Of a DNA stretch of 64,000 bases, positions 30,719 to 42,210 are shown piece after piece. Under the pieces are notes generated by a model. It did not search any database. It was not told where the DNA came from and worked only from the letters and a program-made list of their open reading frames with translations. Source of the stretch: Phymatolithon calcareum (Eukaryota; Rhodophyta; Florideophyceae; Hapalidiales). The stretch covers positions 1,364,001 to 1,428,000 of the forward strand of contig OZ345359.1 of NCBI GenBank assembly GCA_977006965.1, written 5' to 3'. Position 1 is the first letter of the stretch. The number at the start of each line of letters is the position of its first letter. Made by a program: the position numbers and the translations under genes.

Positions 30719-31632
30719 ACTAACTAAGAACAAAAAACTTTCGAGAAAAGAATGTCATACTCCATTAATTTTTCTGACCACGCACTTCGCGCATATTATG
30801 ATACTGGGAGTGATAGATCGGTGAATATGAGCTGCTTCTTTCTTAGGTAGTGTCCTGAATGTCTTGGCGGAAAGTTGTTTTGGCCGGTATCGCAGATCTT
30901 CTTGAAACGGGCCGAGGCGCATCATCGCTTCTACGTTTTTTATTCCATTGAAGCTCCTCTAGAGATCTCATTTACCTATTTCGCGACAACGTTTCCTTCC
31001 TTATAGCCTGGGCTCTTTTAAACATTCAGAGCACACGGACATCTCCTCTATCTTCTGCTCGTAGCGTGCGACAAAGCAAACAGAGTCTTGTAGACTACTT
31101 TCTTGCAGACGCGACCTGGCTGATGCGCGTAGAAATAGTTTTCTGTTCGGTTCATGAACAATCAATATTGGTACTGGTGACTTCCACTGGATTTGGAAAT
31201 GGAGTCCTTTTCAGACTACAGCAATTGCAAATGCAAGACACACGAAAAAGCATGGTGGAATAGACACACTGCCCTATTCGAAGCCTCTAGATAATACAAT
31301 CAATCCTCGTTCACTGGATCTTCGACTTTAGAATATCCTCGATTTTCAGAATGCAAGAGACATCCACGAATATGGTTTCCTATAAATTTATCTAAAGTTT
31401 AAGGTTCTCGGAAAATTTGATATCTGAATATTGTCTTTGCTTGAGTCACGGTGCATGCTTTAAATTTGCAAACGTTTTTGATTCAGTTTCATGGAGCATA
31501 TTTAACACGTGGGCGCTTCGCTTAGCCGCGAACACAGCTGCTCAATTTCTAACACTGTTTTCTCGGCTAAACATCTAACATATCCTTCAACGAGTCGCAT
31601 TTGACTGCCAAATTCCCGGAGATGGGACATAT

Positions 31633-31692
31633 GAAAGCGGGAAATGCAGGCGAAAGGTCATGCAAGACCTTTCGCCTGCATTTCCCGCTTTC
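31633..31692. repeat. Inverted repeat, 27-bp perfect arms, 6-nt loop
   Basis: Arms 31633-31659 and 31666-31692 are perfectly complementary, with loop ATGCAA. It has no visible target-site duplication. Confidence 0.97.
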
Positions 31693-33596
31693 GGCCATGT
31701 TGGCACATACACGTGTAACACTGGAGGTGTTATACAATTTCGATTCCAGAACATACTTAGTATCTGGATATCAGACCTTTCCACATTGGACATCCAGTAT
31801 TGACTGTACAGTATTCGTGTCCTTTTCGTCAGGGGATGACGGAGAACAATCATGTTCAGATTCAGTAGGTCGGCGGCTTTCCTCCTTCTGTTTGCGCACC
31901 TACCTTCAAGTGCGTTTCCGATAGAAAATGCCATAATTTATCCGGTATCGCCTCATGGCGATGGTGGCAATGGAGTGCTTGCAACATGCTCCACGGAAAA
32001 TTAGCTTCTCGTTTAGGGCACATCTACTTCTGTGCTGTACTTTTACCCATCGCGGAAACAGATGGACTAACAGTTTTTTGGATGAAAGTTGTCAGAGTTG
32101 AAAGCAATTCTTCATGAAAAATTGCACGACTTCTAACACTCAATGATATGATACAGTATGAAGCAGTATGTGCCGGAGAAACTGAGCCAATCCGTTACTG
32201 TACACGTTGATCGATATAATTGGTGTTTCAGAGTTTTCTTGTTCAAACTCCAGTTCGTAACTGCTCGTAAGAAAACAAATGATGACCAATGAAAACCAGA
32301 AATTACTAGCTGACAGCAAAGCTTACATGGAAGCTAACGGGTTTGTCGTCATTTTTTGTGCATTATTTAGGCGTCATTTTTTTTCCCTTAGAAGAAGAAG
32401 AAAAGTAAATTTTTAAGTACTTTGTCCTTGCAGCTGATGTTCTGTATCTGCTTTATAGCATGAACCTTTGACCCAGAAATAGAGTGAGACAGTGCTTAAC
32501 CTACAGAAGGTGAAATGGGAGCTAGACAACAGGGCCTACAGGGTTTCTGGTATTGCTTCTTTCCTTTCTCCGTCGATAATGAAACGGAGAAATGCAGAAT
32601 ACCAACGCGTGGACTTGCGTGGACTCCGAGACCAAATGAAATCTAAAATGCTTTGTATACTTACCAGAGGACAGCAGGGACAGCACAGTTTTGTCCACTT
32701 ATTTTGCGGCACACTAAATATGTTGATGCCTCAGCGACGGAGCTGACCCTCCGCATTAGTGGCGTTATTCCTCGTGGTCTGCAAAAATGTTTGTAAGTTG
32801 CAAAAAGATTGAGCTTCGCTCTTGACTCGGTAGGGATGTTTTAGCGATCCTTGTTAGAAGGGCATTCTGTTCATGGATAGAATGCCTGACCGCTTCAAGA
32901 ATACAGTAGTGGGAACACCTGTTCCACTATTACAAATGGACACTGTGCAGTTGTACAGAACACTAGTGAAATTTTATGCAAATTTTGCAAGCGTGGATCT
33001 AGAATTACTGTCCTGTACTGTGCGTTGTTGGCCATGGGATCGTTATGGGAGGAAACGTACGGAATGTATTTCTTACACCTGGGCGTACTTGTACAGTATA
33101 CAGTGTCGACAGAGCGAGCCGTGGTTCCATGAACCACAGTGATGAGCCTCACAAAAAAGCATGTTCTATGAGCCAAATAAGGCACCCGTGCCTTTAGTGC
33201 TGAGGTGGCACAGCCGGGGCTTCCAGCGCAATGCCGTGTACCACCCGTATTTGCCCCGTGGACATATTTTTTTGAACCCTTCTGTAAGGAGCTTGCAACG
33301 TGTACCTACATGATATGGTATCGCCGTCGCCGTCTAGAAGACAAAATGATCAAAAAACAGTCCTTAAGTGGGCTCATCCAAAAACAAGCAAAATTTACAT
33401 TCTTTTCCCGATTTCGGCTCTCGCCGCAAACGCTTCCCCTCGCCCCATTTCGTTCACAACTCTTTCTTGTGTGCGGCCAAACCGTGTCCTGTCTCGAAAC
33501 ACTCTAATCTTCGTTCGTTTCATCCGACGTCCGGCTTGAGGCACTGGCGTACAACTGCGATCGCGATCCGTCTCGGTTATCGCGGCAAACACCGTC

Positions 33597-36500
33597 ATGG
33601 CTCATCAGCAGCCGCACGCCAATGGCGTTGAAGGGCTCGGCCCGGCCGCCGCACAAATGCATAGCATTCTCACCCGCCTCCAGGCCACCGACAACGAAGT
33701 TCGTCGTGCAGCTGAAGCTGAGTTTCATCAGGCGACCGAGCATAAAGGATTATGTCTCGATGCACTTGCAACTCTCGCAGTTACCCCTGTCGGTCAGGTC
33801 GTTCGCTCGACTGCACTTGTCCTCCTCCGCCGTTGGGCAACCGAGCTTTGGAACGACGCAGATGAAAACACGAAAGCTAGCGTCAAGAATCGACTTATCG
33901 CTGGCATTCGTGTCGATGGTAGAAAGGATCTCCGGAAGAAGTTGTGTGATACCATTGCCGCAATTGGTTCACCGCTAATTCACGAGACCCCATCACAATG
34001 GCCAGAGCTTCTGCCGATGATGTTGGAATTTTCGAAGAGTAGCATCAACTACGAGCGCGAAAGTGCGTTGTACATTTTCTCGCTCCTCACTGATTATGTT
34101 GATGCTGGCATTTTTACCTCATACTTGCCAGCCTTGAAGACTGCATTTCAGTCAGGTCTTGCCGACCAGGATATTGCCGTCCAGATTGCTGGTCTACGGG
34201 CGTGCTGCTCTTTGCTGAATATGCTCGACACCAATGCTTGTCAGCAGTTTGTGGACCTTATCCCCCTCATGCTCCGCCCTGTTCAGCAATCTATTCACGC
34301 GGGAGATGAAGATGACGCCCGATCTTCGATCGAGCTTCTTATTGATGTCGTCGAAACTGAACCAAAATTTTGGAAAAACCATCTGGCTCCAGTATGCACG
34401 CTCATGCTCGCAATTGCTTCCAATAATTCTCTCACACCGGACAATAGTCCCCGCCAAATGGCACTAGAATTTCTGGTTTCAATTGCTGAAAAGCTTCCTA
34501 GCCAGTGCCGCAAAATGGGTACGTTTGTTCAAAGTGTTTTCCCTGTCGCTCTAAATATGATGCTCGAACTTGAGGACGATCGTGACTGGTACGAGGAAGC
34601 TGAGGAAGATGATTCTGGAGAGTACTCTTTGTTTGACTGTGGTCAGGAGAGTTTGGATCGTATAGCTATTTCCCTTGGCGGGAAAGCTGTCCTGCCTGTT
34701 GCTGAAGCAATTATTCCGCGCTTTTTGGCCAACGAATCGTCGTGGGTGCATCGTCACGCCGCTCTGTTGGCGCTTTCGCAGATTGGAGAAGGCTGCCAAA
34801 AGCAAATCGAGTCGAAGCTTGGTCGCGTGATTGGACTTGCCCTGGATCGTTTTAGGGATCCTCACCCACGCGTTCGTTGGGCCGCCATTAACTGTATTGG
34901 TCAAATGTGTACGGACTTTGGACCGAGCATCCAGATGGAATATCATGCTCAAATCGTACCGCATCTGATTGCAGTTATGGACGACGCGGCGAATCCTCGC
35001 GTACAGAGTCATGCGGCTGCTGCAGTGATCAACTTCTGTGATGAAGCATCATCTGCAGTTATCGCACCGTATCTCGATGCTCTTCTCGCAAAACTTCAGG
35101 GCCTTCTGCAGTCGCAGCATCGATTCACCCAAGAGCAGGCTGTAACGGCAATTGCCGCTGTAGCTGATTCCGCGGAAACTGCGTTCATGAAGTATTACGA
35201 CTGGTTTATGCCTCGCCTCAAGCAAGTTCTTTCTTCTGCGGCTGGCCAGAAGGACCTCAGACGTTTGCGTGGCAAGGTCATGGAGTGTATTTCGCTGATT
35301 GGTTTGAGTGTAGGTCCGGAGAAGTTCAGCGCGGACGCCGCCGAAGTTATGAATGTGTTGGTATCTACGGCGGCGTCACCACAGGATGACGACGATCCTC
35401 AAGCGTTCTATCTCATGCAGGCTTATGCGCGTATCTGTCGCTGCCTCAAAGGAGACTTCATCAAGTATCTACCGCACGTCATGCCTGGCTTGATCAAGGC
35501 TGCGGAGCAGAAGCCTGATATCCAAGTTATGGACGCGGACGACGACGATGATGATGATGGAGACGAGGAAGGGTTCGAAACTCTAAGGATTGGAGACAAG
35601 CGTGTCGGAATCCGCACATCTGCCCTGGAGGACAAGGCTACTGCGTGTACTATGATTGCCTGCTTTATTGCTGAGCTTCGGGGGGGCTTTTACAGTTATG
35701 TCGAACAAGTCACGCAGTTGATGGTGCCTCTTCTTAAGTTCTTTTACCATGATGAGTGCAGAAATGCATCTGCTAGTTGTCTTCCGGACCTTATTCGGTG
35801 TGTGAAGGAGTCTAACATGGATCCCACTGGTCAGCAAGTTGCTGAGCTGACCGCGTTCATCATGCCTCAGCTTCTTGAGGCTATGAAGGGGGAACAAGAT
35901 GTGGAGGTTCTTATAAGCATGGTTGAATCACTTGCCCAGATTGCGGCTTTGGTAACGCCCCCAGTGTTTAACCAGGAGACCCAATCCGAAATCTGCCAAG
36001 CACTTTCAATGATGATTCTCGAGAGTGAGGCGAGGAATCTGGAGCGCCTGCAGATGGCAGAACAAGATGATTGGGATGAGGAAGAGCAAGAAGACTCAGA
36101 TATGCAGCAGGTGAAAGAAGAGGAGCTTTTATCTCGTATTGGGGATTGCGTGGGCGCAATGATCAAAATGCATTCAAGTGCTGGGTTTATTAGCATCTTC
36201 ACTCAGCCGATCCCGAACGGAGCAGGTAGAGAAGGAGAAAGCGTGTCAACATTGCAATTGTTTTGGTTGAGATTGCAGGCGGACAGAGCGCCGAATGAGC
36301 GCCAGGTTGCACTATGCGTTTTCGATGATGTGGTCTTGTATGGTGGGCGTCAAGGAGCGGAGTTGGTTCCCAACCTTCTGCCCCCGATGCGTGCGTATTG
36401 TTTGGACGCTGATCCTGATGTGCGCCAAGCAGCAGCATTCGGAGTCGGAGTATGCGCTCAGGTTGGGGGTGATGGATTTTTGAAGGGAGGTGGTGCTGCT

Positions 36501-36959
36501 ATTGTGCAAGATCTAGAAAAGGTCGTACAATTTGCCAATTCTCGGGTGCAGGGTAACGAAGTTGCCACGGACAATGCGTTATCTGCTCTTATGAAGATTC
36601 TTGAATTCCAACCGGCTGCTCTTGGTGAGGCGGGACATCGGATCGGAGATCTCATTGTTAGCTATTTGCCAGCCAAGGACGATGAGACTGAAGCGCAAGT
36701 AATGCATGCAGCCCTCATTCGGGCAGTCCAGCGGAACGACGCGCGAATTATGGGACAGAATTCTGTGAACTTGGGCAAGATCTTCTCGGTGTTTTCGTCA
36801 GTGTTGGGAACGAGTTTGATTGATGAAGCGAGCCAAAGAGTTGCAATTGAGCTGATCAAGTCCATGAGCGCAAATTTTGCACCAGAAGTGTTACAAAACG
36901 CTACCCGGAATTTGTCCGATGAGCAGAAGCAAAAACTTCAAGCAGCCATTGAATCATAG
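33597..36959 (+). CDS. Importin-5 / Kap121-type karyopherin beta
   Basis: A 1120-residue HEAT-repeat protein without interruption, the usual size for importin-5. It shows an N-terminal importin-beta-like region (residues about 20-110, ATDNEVRRAAEAEFHQATE), helical repeats throughout (for example VRWAAINCIGQMCTDFGP), and the family-specific acidic insertion followed by the GxKxxGIRTSALEDKATAC block, which corresponds to the conserved importin-5 segment after its acidic loop. It carries cargo such as ribosomal proteins and histones into the nucleus and is released by RanGTP. The Met at 33597 lies just before MHSILTRLQATDNEVRR. Codon use is clean over 3.3 kb with no introns. It converges with the alpha/beta hydrolase gene. 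Confidence 0.95.
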   Translation: MAHQQPHANGVEGLGPAAAQMHSILTRLQATDNEVRRAAEAEFHQATEHKGLCLDALATLAVTPVGQVVRSTALVLLRRWATELWNDADENTKASVKNRLIAGIRVDGRKDLRKKLCDTIAAIGSPLIHETPSQWPELLPMMLEFSKSSINYERESALYIFSLLTDYVDAGIFTSYLPALKTAFQSGLADQDIAVQIAGLRACCSLLNMLDTNACQQFVDLIPLMLRPVQQSIHAGDEDDARSSIELLIDVVETEPKFWKNHLAPVCTLMLAIASNNSLTPDNSPRQMALEFLVSIAEKLPSQCRKMGTFVQSVFPVALNMMLELEDDRDWYEEAEEDDSGEYSLFDCGQESLDRIAISLGGKAVLPVAEAIIPRFLANESSWVHRHAALLALSQIGEGCQKQIESKLGRVIGLALDRFRDPHPRVRWAAINCIGQMCTDFGPSIQMEYHAQIVPHLIAVMDDAANPRVQSHAAAAVINFCDEASSAVIAPYLDALLAKLQGLLQSQHRFTQEQAVTAIAAVADSAETAFMKYYDWFMPRLKQVLSSAAGQKDLRRLRGKVMECISLIGLSVGPEKFSADAAEVMNVLVSTAASPQDDDDPQAFYLMQAYARICRCLKGDFIKYLPHVMPGLIKAAEQKPDIQVMDADDDDDDDGDEEGFETLRIGDKRVGIRTSALEDKATACTMIACFIAELRGGFYSYVEQVTQLMVPLLKFFYHDECRNASASCLPDLIRCVKESNMDPTGQQVAELTAFIMPQLLEAMKGEQDVEVLISMVESLAQIAALVTPPVFNQETQSEICQALSMMILESEARNLERLQMAEQDDWDEEEQEDSDMQQVKEEELLSRIGDCVGAMIKMHSSAGFISIFTQPIPNGAGREGESVSTLQLFWLRLQADRAPNERQVALCVFDDVVLYGGRQGAELVPNLLPPMRAYCLDADPDVRQAAAFGVGVCAQVGGDGFLKGGGAAIVQDLEKVVQFANSRVQGNEVATDNALSALMKILEFQPAALGEAGHRIGDLIVSYLPAKDDETEAQVMHAALIRAVQRNDARIMGQNSVNLGKIFSVFSSVLGTSLIDEASQRVAIELIKSMSANFAPEVLQNATRNLSDEQKQKLQAAIES

Positions 36960-37324
36960 AGCCTAGTTTTCGAGAACTCAATGGTCGCATGTATCAAGTG
37001 AGGAAAATACAAAATTGTGTTGGCAATGATGTTGGCGCACGTCCCTGGCCCTTTTTATTTCACTTCCCATTTGATGCGCAGCTGATGGAACTGCAGCGCA
37101 ATTGGCTGCCGTCACGGGCACTTGGGAGCGAGAAGTGCTGCCTTAGCGAATACTATTGTAGATCATCGTAACAAAAAAATCTCTTCTCTATCCTTTCTAC
37201 CGAGAGTTACTGTTCTGAGAGCTCCACGTGGCTTGAGTTGTCGAGCCAAGTTTGGCAAATATTGCGGCAGAATGATTCGGCGAATAGGTTCCTGTCGAAG
37301 ACTGGCTGATACCGTTACCCCAAG

Positions 37325-38164
37325 TTAGGCTTTGTTTGGACTCGGATGAGACCCAAGACGTAATGCGTCAAGAACGTGTGCGAGAATTAACGGCCAAGCC
37401 TTAGACCCTGCATTAACAAAATCGAAATGATCCGCATTTTCAATCTCAATCAACTCCCAGTTCCGCGATGCAGCGGCCCGATGTTCCTGTTTTACTGCGC
37501 TGTAGAAATCTCTGACGTATGCTGGAGGGACATCTATATCGTTTGTCCCAGTTACCAGGACAACTCTGTGAGATATCAATTCGTCTGCTCGGCAGGCCGG
37601 ACACGCCGTTATGTACGCCTCCCGATGTCCCACTGGCGGGCCCCGCATGTATTGCTGTACAGCATCTCCATCATCGCTGAGCTCGAGCTCTGCTGCCCGG
37701 CAAATATCGGCAACGGGGGCCAATGCGAGCACAAGCGCTGGCTTTACTTGTGAACCTGGTTGTCCTGTGTTTTGTTTCAGCAATAGTGATAATGCAAGCA
37801 TGCCACCTGCTGAGTGCCCGATGACGACTACGCGCGTCGGATCTACATCCGGCAGCTCAACACATGCGGAATACGCCTTGGCGACATCTGCATCAGTGTA
37901 CTGGTACCCCCAAAGTGCATCGTCGCTCCTACGATACTCTACTTCTGCAGTCATGATGCCGCACGCCAAAAGGCTTGGAGATATCGTCTCTATTCCGCTT
38001 GTTGGCGGATCGAGACCGTACTTCCCCTTCCAGAAACCTCCGTGCAAGATTATTGCGAGCGGATACTTTCCAGATGAAGATGGCTGCTGCGGGCGCCTTA
38101 GTATCACATACTGAGAAGGACCATTTCCGTACAGCCATCGAGAAGAGCTTGCGGATGCTGACAT
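37325..38164 (-). CDS. Alpha/beta hydrolase, kynurenine-formamidase/BD-FAE-like
   Basis: 279 residues with an oxyanion-hole motif LHGGFWKGKYG (HGG at 41-43), the nucleophile elbow GHSAGG (116-121, Ser118) and a C-terminal NADHFDF histidine motif, so a complete Ser-Asp-His triad is plausible. HGGFW plus GHSAGG is typical of arylformamidase/kynurenine formamidase and BD-FAE esterases. The substrate cannot be fixed; kynurenine formamidase in tryptophan catabolism is one option. Single exon. It is divergent from SDHAF2, the starts being 205 bases apart, so the two may share a promoter. Confidence 0.85.
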   Translation of the reverse strand: MSASASSSRWLYGNGPSQYVILRRPQQPSSSGKYPLAIILHGGFWKGKYGLDPPTSGIETISPSLLACGIMTAEVEYRRSDDALWGYQYTDADVAKAYSACVELPDVDPTRVVVIGHSAGGMLALSLLLKQNTGQPGSQVKPALVLALAPVADICRAAELELSDDGDAVQQYMRGPPVGHREAYITACPACRADELISHRVVLVTGTNDIDVPPAYVRDFYSAVKQEHRAAASRNWELIEIENADHFDFVNAGSKAWPLILAHVLDALRLGSHPSPNKA

Positions 38165-38369
38165 AATGGTTGTGCACTATCACCTCCCTCCTGACTTTCT
38201 TCGTTTTCCGGTGACTTCGCACGAGGAACGCCAGAGAAATGCTGCTTCACTACTAGAGCAAGTATTCTCGTGCGAGAGGGATCCTTCGGGTGCCACGTGT
38301 CAGAGTGAATATATTACCCCACGCTACGCACTCTACGATGGATAAGATCCGGAATCCAAGCACCTTGCA
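38165..38369. promoter_or_regulatory. Short divergent promoter region
   Basis: 205 bases separate the start codons of the leftward hydrolase gene and the rightward SDHAF2 gene. It contains a CACGTG box (near 38295). Part of this region was copied along with SDHAF2 into the inverted duplicate at 40210-40530. Confidence 0.5.
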
Positions 38370-38771
38370 ATGCTTCGCGCATCACAATCGCTACTGCGGC
38401 CTCCACGGCATCGGGCAGAGCACATTCTCGTGCGTTTCAAGGGCTGGCAGGCGGGCCATCGTGCAGCCCCACAGGGTGGACCCAGGGTACCGAACACGTT
38501 GAGTAAGCGACAAAAGCGCATCATATACCGCAGCAGCCAGCGCGGCTGGCTTGAACTGGACGTCCTTCTCGGTCGATGGGCTGCCGCGCATGTACCACTC
38601 ATGCACGATGAAAAATCTCTTGAGGAAATTGAGGATATTTTGAATGCAGAAACACCCCACATGCTGCAATGGGTTTTAAGCCATGCACCACCGCCACCGC
38701 ACCTGAACACTGCAGTCATGAAGTCCATACAAGAATACGCACAGGGTGCAGCGGGGACACATGCCAAGTAG
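38370..38771 (+). CDS. SDHAF2: Succinate dehydrogenase assembly factor 2 (SDHAF2/Sdh5)
   Basis: 133 residues. The N-terminal 45 are rich in Arg, Ala and Ser (MLRASQSLLRPPRHRAEHIL), consistent with mitochondrial import. The body matches the SdhE/SDHAF2 fold: KRQKRIIYRSSQRGWLELDV (the conserved R-G-x-x-E-x-D, here RGWLELD), then LLGRW and a C-terminal helical segment DEKSLEEIEDILNAETPHM leading to LQWVLSHA and NTAVMKSIQEYA. It promotes covalent FAD attachment to the flavoprotein of succinate dehydrogenase. A decayed inverted partial copy lies 1.4 kb downstream. Confidence 0.9.
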   Translation: MLRASQSLLRPPRHRAEHILVRFKGWQAGHRAAPQGGPRVPNTLSKRQKRIIYRSSQRGWLELDVLLGRWAAAHVPLMHDEKSLEEIEDILNAETPHMLQWVLSHAPPPPHLNTAVMKSIQEYAQGAAGTHAK

Positions 38772-40209
38772 TCCCACTATACTACACGACATTGCTACCG
38801 AAGGCGACCGTTTTTGTAAAGCACTTGAGCACTAACCCCAGGCGTTTGCCTGTGCATTGGATACTGCGGATAAAAGATTTCATTTCCTGCACCTGATTGT
38901 TTTTATGGCTTAAATAGTGAGCGAAAGTAAGTCTGCACCTGTAATACTCATCAGCGAAAGCCGCATTTTGTAAGACGAATGGTACGCTGTTCCCGCGACG
39001 ACATGCCGGCAAATATCGTAAGTATGCATACCGAGGGGAGTATCCCTAGCGAGTTGACCACTCCAAAGTACTGTCTGCGCTGCGTGTGATTGAAACATTC
39101 TTAGGGTTGCTGCTTCGCGGGTAGCATCGAGTCTGACCAAATAATCAATTATTTGCTCAGGCCCGTGCCTCCAATAGAGACCGCAAGGCATAAATACAAA
39201 TTTGTATTTTTTGGTGTGCACTCTGCACTTTGCACCAGGATGATTGTATTTGGACTCAACCGGTGGTTGTGGTAGAACTCATCGACGTTCTAGGAGGATT
39301 GTAAGAAAATGGGCAGGTGATCTGCTCCTCGCGTATATGGTCCAAAGACGGGAAGCGGAGCTTGTGCTGCTGCCTTGTTCCTCACGACGTCTTATACAAG
39401 CACTTTGGTCTCCACCACTGCAATGCAGATGACTTGTAAGTATGGCTGTCACGCGGAAAGACTGTACGCCTCTCTGACGAATTTGATGTCTGCCAAATGA
39501 TCTTTTTCATCGAGTGTTGGTCACCCATGACGCTCCAGCGCTGCGACGTTCGTGAATTATCAGAGGTATGTTTTAGTGTACCCTCAGCGTACCCCATTCA
39601 GAACTTCATGTGGGAGGTCTTAGCGACTTGGGTCTGATGCGATTCTAACTGTCAAATACAAGTACTACATTCTGTATCAATGTTGTTCTCGGCCGCAGGA
39701 CAATAGCTAGCTAGTCCAGGCATTCAAGTGTCCATCGTTGAGTTATAGTTGTTTTGGATGTACAGGACCTGAATCGAGTTCATGATCCCGGGACTTGTGA
39801 CGGTGATAATCTTGACATGGGAGGGATTTACTCGGTATCTCAATTGATTCTTCATTCTAGTCCTGTTAGCGATTCAACCCATAAGAGCAATCAGGAGTAG
39901 GAAGAGTGAGAAATGAATGATTTTTATATGAAGTAGCCAGTGCACTGGCAAACGTTTCAGCTTTTGCAAATGCATTGGTTACTTTAGATAAAACCTACCA
40001 TAACACTTGCAAGGTTTCCATAATTGCGGAAACTTTGCAAGCATTGCGAGTGCTGTAGAAAGCGGTCGTCTTCGCCAAAAATTTCGCTTCTAATAGAGTT
40101 TTATCTTTGCCCTGTGTCATCTTGCCTTTACGACTGCAGTGTCCAGATGCGGAGGCGACGGTGCATGACTCGCAAATTAAGAGATTTTCGAACTCAGAGC
40201 TTCCGCGTT
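38772..40209. other. Interval without recognisable genes
   Basis: Only short unassigned frames. It contains a 14-bp palindrome GCCAGTGCACTGGC (39935-39948) and a 14-bp hairpin with one mismatch (40006-40041, CTTGCAAGGTTTCC with GGAAACTTTGCAAG). Confidence 0.55.
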
Positions 40210-40530
40210 AAATAGTACTCAATTTGCGAAAGCAATTTTTCATCGTGCATTTGTGGTACATGCGCGACAGCCCACCTACTGTACGGAGAGGGACGTCCAG
40301 TTCAAGCCAGCCGCGCTGGCTGCTAGTGGAGAGAAGAGCTTTTATTGGTTACTCCGCGTGTTGGCATGATGGCCCTCCTGCCAGCTCTTAAAACGCACAA
40401 GAATGAACTTTGCCTAATACTGTCGATGCATGCCGCAGTATCATAGTGATTGCAATAGAAGTATGCAGCAAGCATTCCACCGAAAACACCGAAGATCTTG
40501 ATCATGCTGACACGTGGCAGTTGCAGTACG
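40210..40530 (-). pseudogene. Inverted, truncated pseudogene copy of SDHAF2
   Basis: Read on the minus strand, this matches the SDHAF2 locus from about 38290 (75 bases before its ATG) to about 38640 (mid-gene). Shared blocks include the 5' GCCACGTGTCAG, GTGCGTTT followed by GGCTGGCAGG/AGCTGGCAGG, CAGCCAGCGCGGCTGGCTTG then AACTGGACGTCC, CGCGCATGTACCAC and ATGCACGATGAAAAAT. Small indels and substitutions break the reading frame and the copy ends inside the coding region. Because it includes non-transcribed or 5' flanking sequence and lacks the 3' half, it arose by DNA duplication rather than retroposition. Confidence 0.88.
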
Positions 40531-42210
40531 TGCGACTGCCCTGTGTTGGACATCGATCGATCGATCGATATGAACCCGGTCCGATCCGAAAAAAATTTCG
40601 GCTCGGACCTAATTGGTTCATGGCGATATCCAACAAGGGTAAAGTTTACTTTCCCGGCTTTCTTCTCTGCTGCTGTAAACTTAAGGCACCGAAAACGAAG
40701 GAAACATTATGAGCTTGATGCCATCATCTGCAAACCCTTCTCGACTGTTGAACGGAAAATGTACCTGAGAATACGATAACCATCCAGTCTGTTGTACGTT
40801 CTATCAACATTTCCTATCCTGTACCCGCAATTTTACGTTCTGCACCGGATGGGAGGCGAAGGCTGGGTGAGAGCAGTCAGTGGTGTGTCAATTGAGGAGA
40901 AGGGGAGGCTAGGCAACGTCTAGCCTCGACTCGCCTACATGCCAGCAGATTTCGTGCTGTGGTTTACTGTACAAACTGGGAGTGATTTGTGCAGAAAAAC
41001 AGTTCCAAGTCATGATTTAGCTTGTTTCGTCATCAGCCATGCATAGTACTACTGTAGACAGCTGTACATGCAGAATGATTCTCCATAATGGAGTATAGAG
41101 GACGGATCGACAATCTGTACACTAAATTAATCCTGTTGTGCTCCTCTTGTCCGTGCTTTAAGGCACATGGCATTTTCATTTGAAATGCCAACTGACTTGA
41201 AAAGAAGGCAATCATTCGATTGAAGCAATTTTGTGTAATAACGGAAGCAGTGGTTGTTAGTTGTTACCTTCCTTCTGTAATGTCACCTCTTTTAAGTTCT
41301 GCTTGAAAATTTGCATCTTAAAAATATGTGGATTTTGGATGTTTTGAAAATGCGAAAGGGCAGTGCTGTCAGGACTTCAACTCTGACAGAATACTTAAAT
41401 TTCCAAAATTTCTTAACAGAAAGCTATCACAGAGCAACGTAAGTGACTTTCGAGAGGTTTGAGCTTTTGATCAACCCGCAACTTGCACACAATGAAAAGT
41501 ATGATCTGATTCGCTGCAAGTCAAATCCTGATTGGATGTACGGTGCGATTGCGTGCCCAACGTCCGGTTTTAGTTATTTTTCGTGCACTTGCTCACAAGC
41601 AACCAACAGAGCTCAACAAAAATTTTAAAATTAATATTAGTTGATTGAATTTTTTGAGTTACACATGTACTAGAAATGGGCTCTGCCCAATCAAACATTA
41701 TAAACAGATTGAAATATCCTGGAAATGTTTTTGTGAAATAATTTGGACGGAGATTGGAACCGAGATTGAAAGGACATGTAAGGACTAAAAAAGGAACTCA
41801 AAAAGTATCCTTTTTTCGGGGAAAATCGGAGAAAACCGCGAAAAGATAAAAGAACTCCGCAAAAATTCTGTGCCTTATTCGCCTTTTGTCAGTCATTCGA
41901 CTTATATTTGGAGCGGTCACTTACAGTGATACGCCGCCGAAGAGTCTAGAACGTATTTTTTTGAAAATTTTCCACAGCAGAAAATTTGGGGAACAAAGAC
42001 ACGTGCGCCAACCGTGCTTCAATTTGCAGCTGTGTGGAGCGGCGCACAAAAACGCGATCGTTTCAAACTAGAACGCCCGAGCCAATTTTGCGCTGGAACT
42101 CAGACTTTCTCAATAGGCGCTCCACACCGTCCAAGGTCAACGCCCGTCCGAGTCTTCCGCCGTCCCCGCGCACACCCACCCTCCTCCGCCCCAACCATCT
42201 ACAGTTTGTA
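40531..42210. other. Interval without recognisable genes
   Basis: Contains an (ATCG)n run near 40553-40571 and small hairpins (for example AGGCTAG/CTAGCCT near 40908-40927). Otherwise AT-rich, with nothing I can assign. The 14-3-3 promoter should lie in the last few hundred bases. Confidence 0.55.

Larger units (their letters stand above)
30647..33596. other. Intergenic interval with hairpins
   Basis: No gene recognised. It contains a 20-bp perfect palindrome (30699-30718), a long inverted repeat (31633-31692) and several small hairpins at 32850-32930 and 33115-33200, for example AAGGCAC/GTGCCTT. TACAGTA words occur near 31805 and 32150. The last 200 bases should hold the importin promoter. 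Confidence 0.6.
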
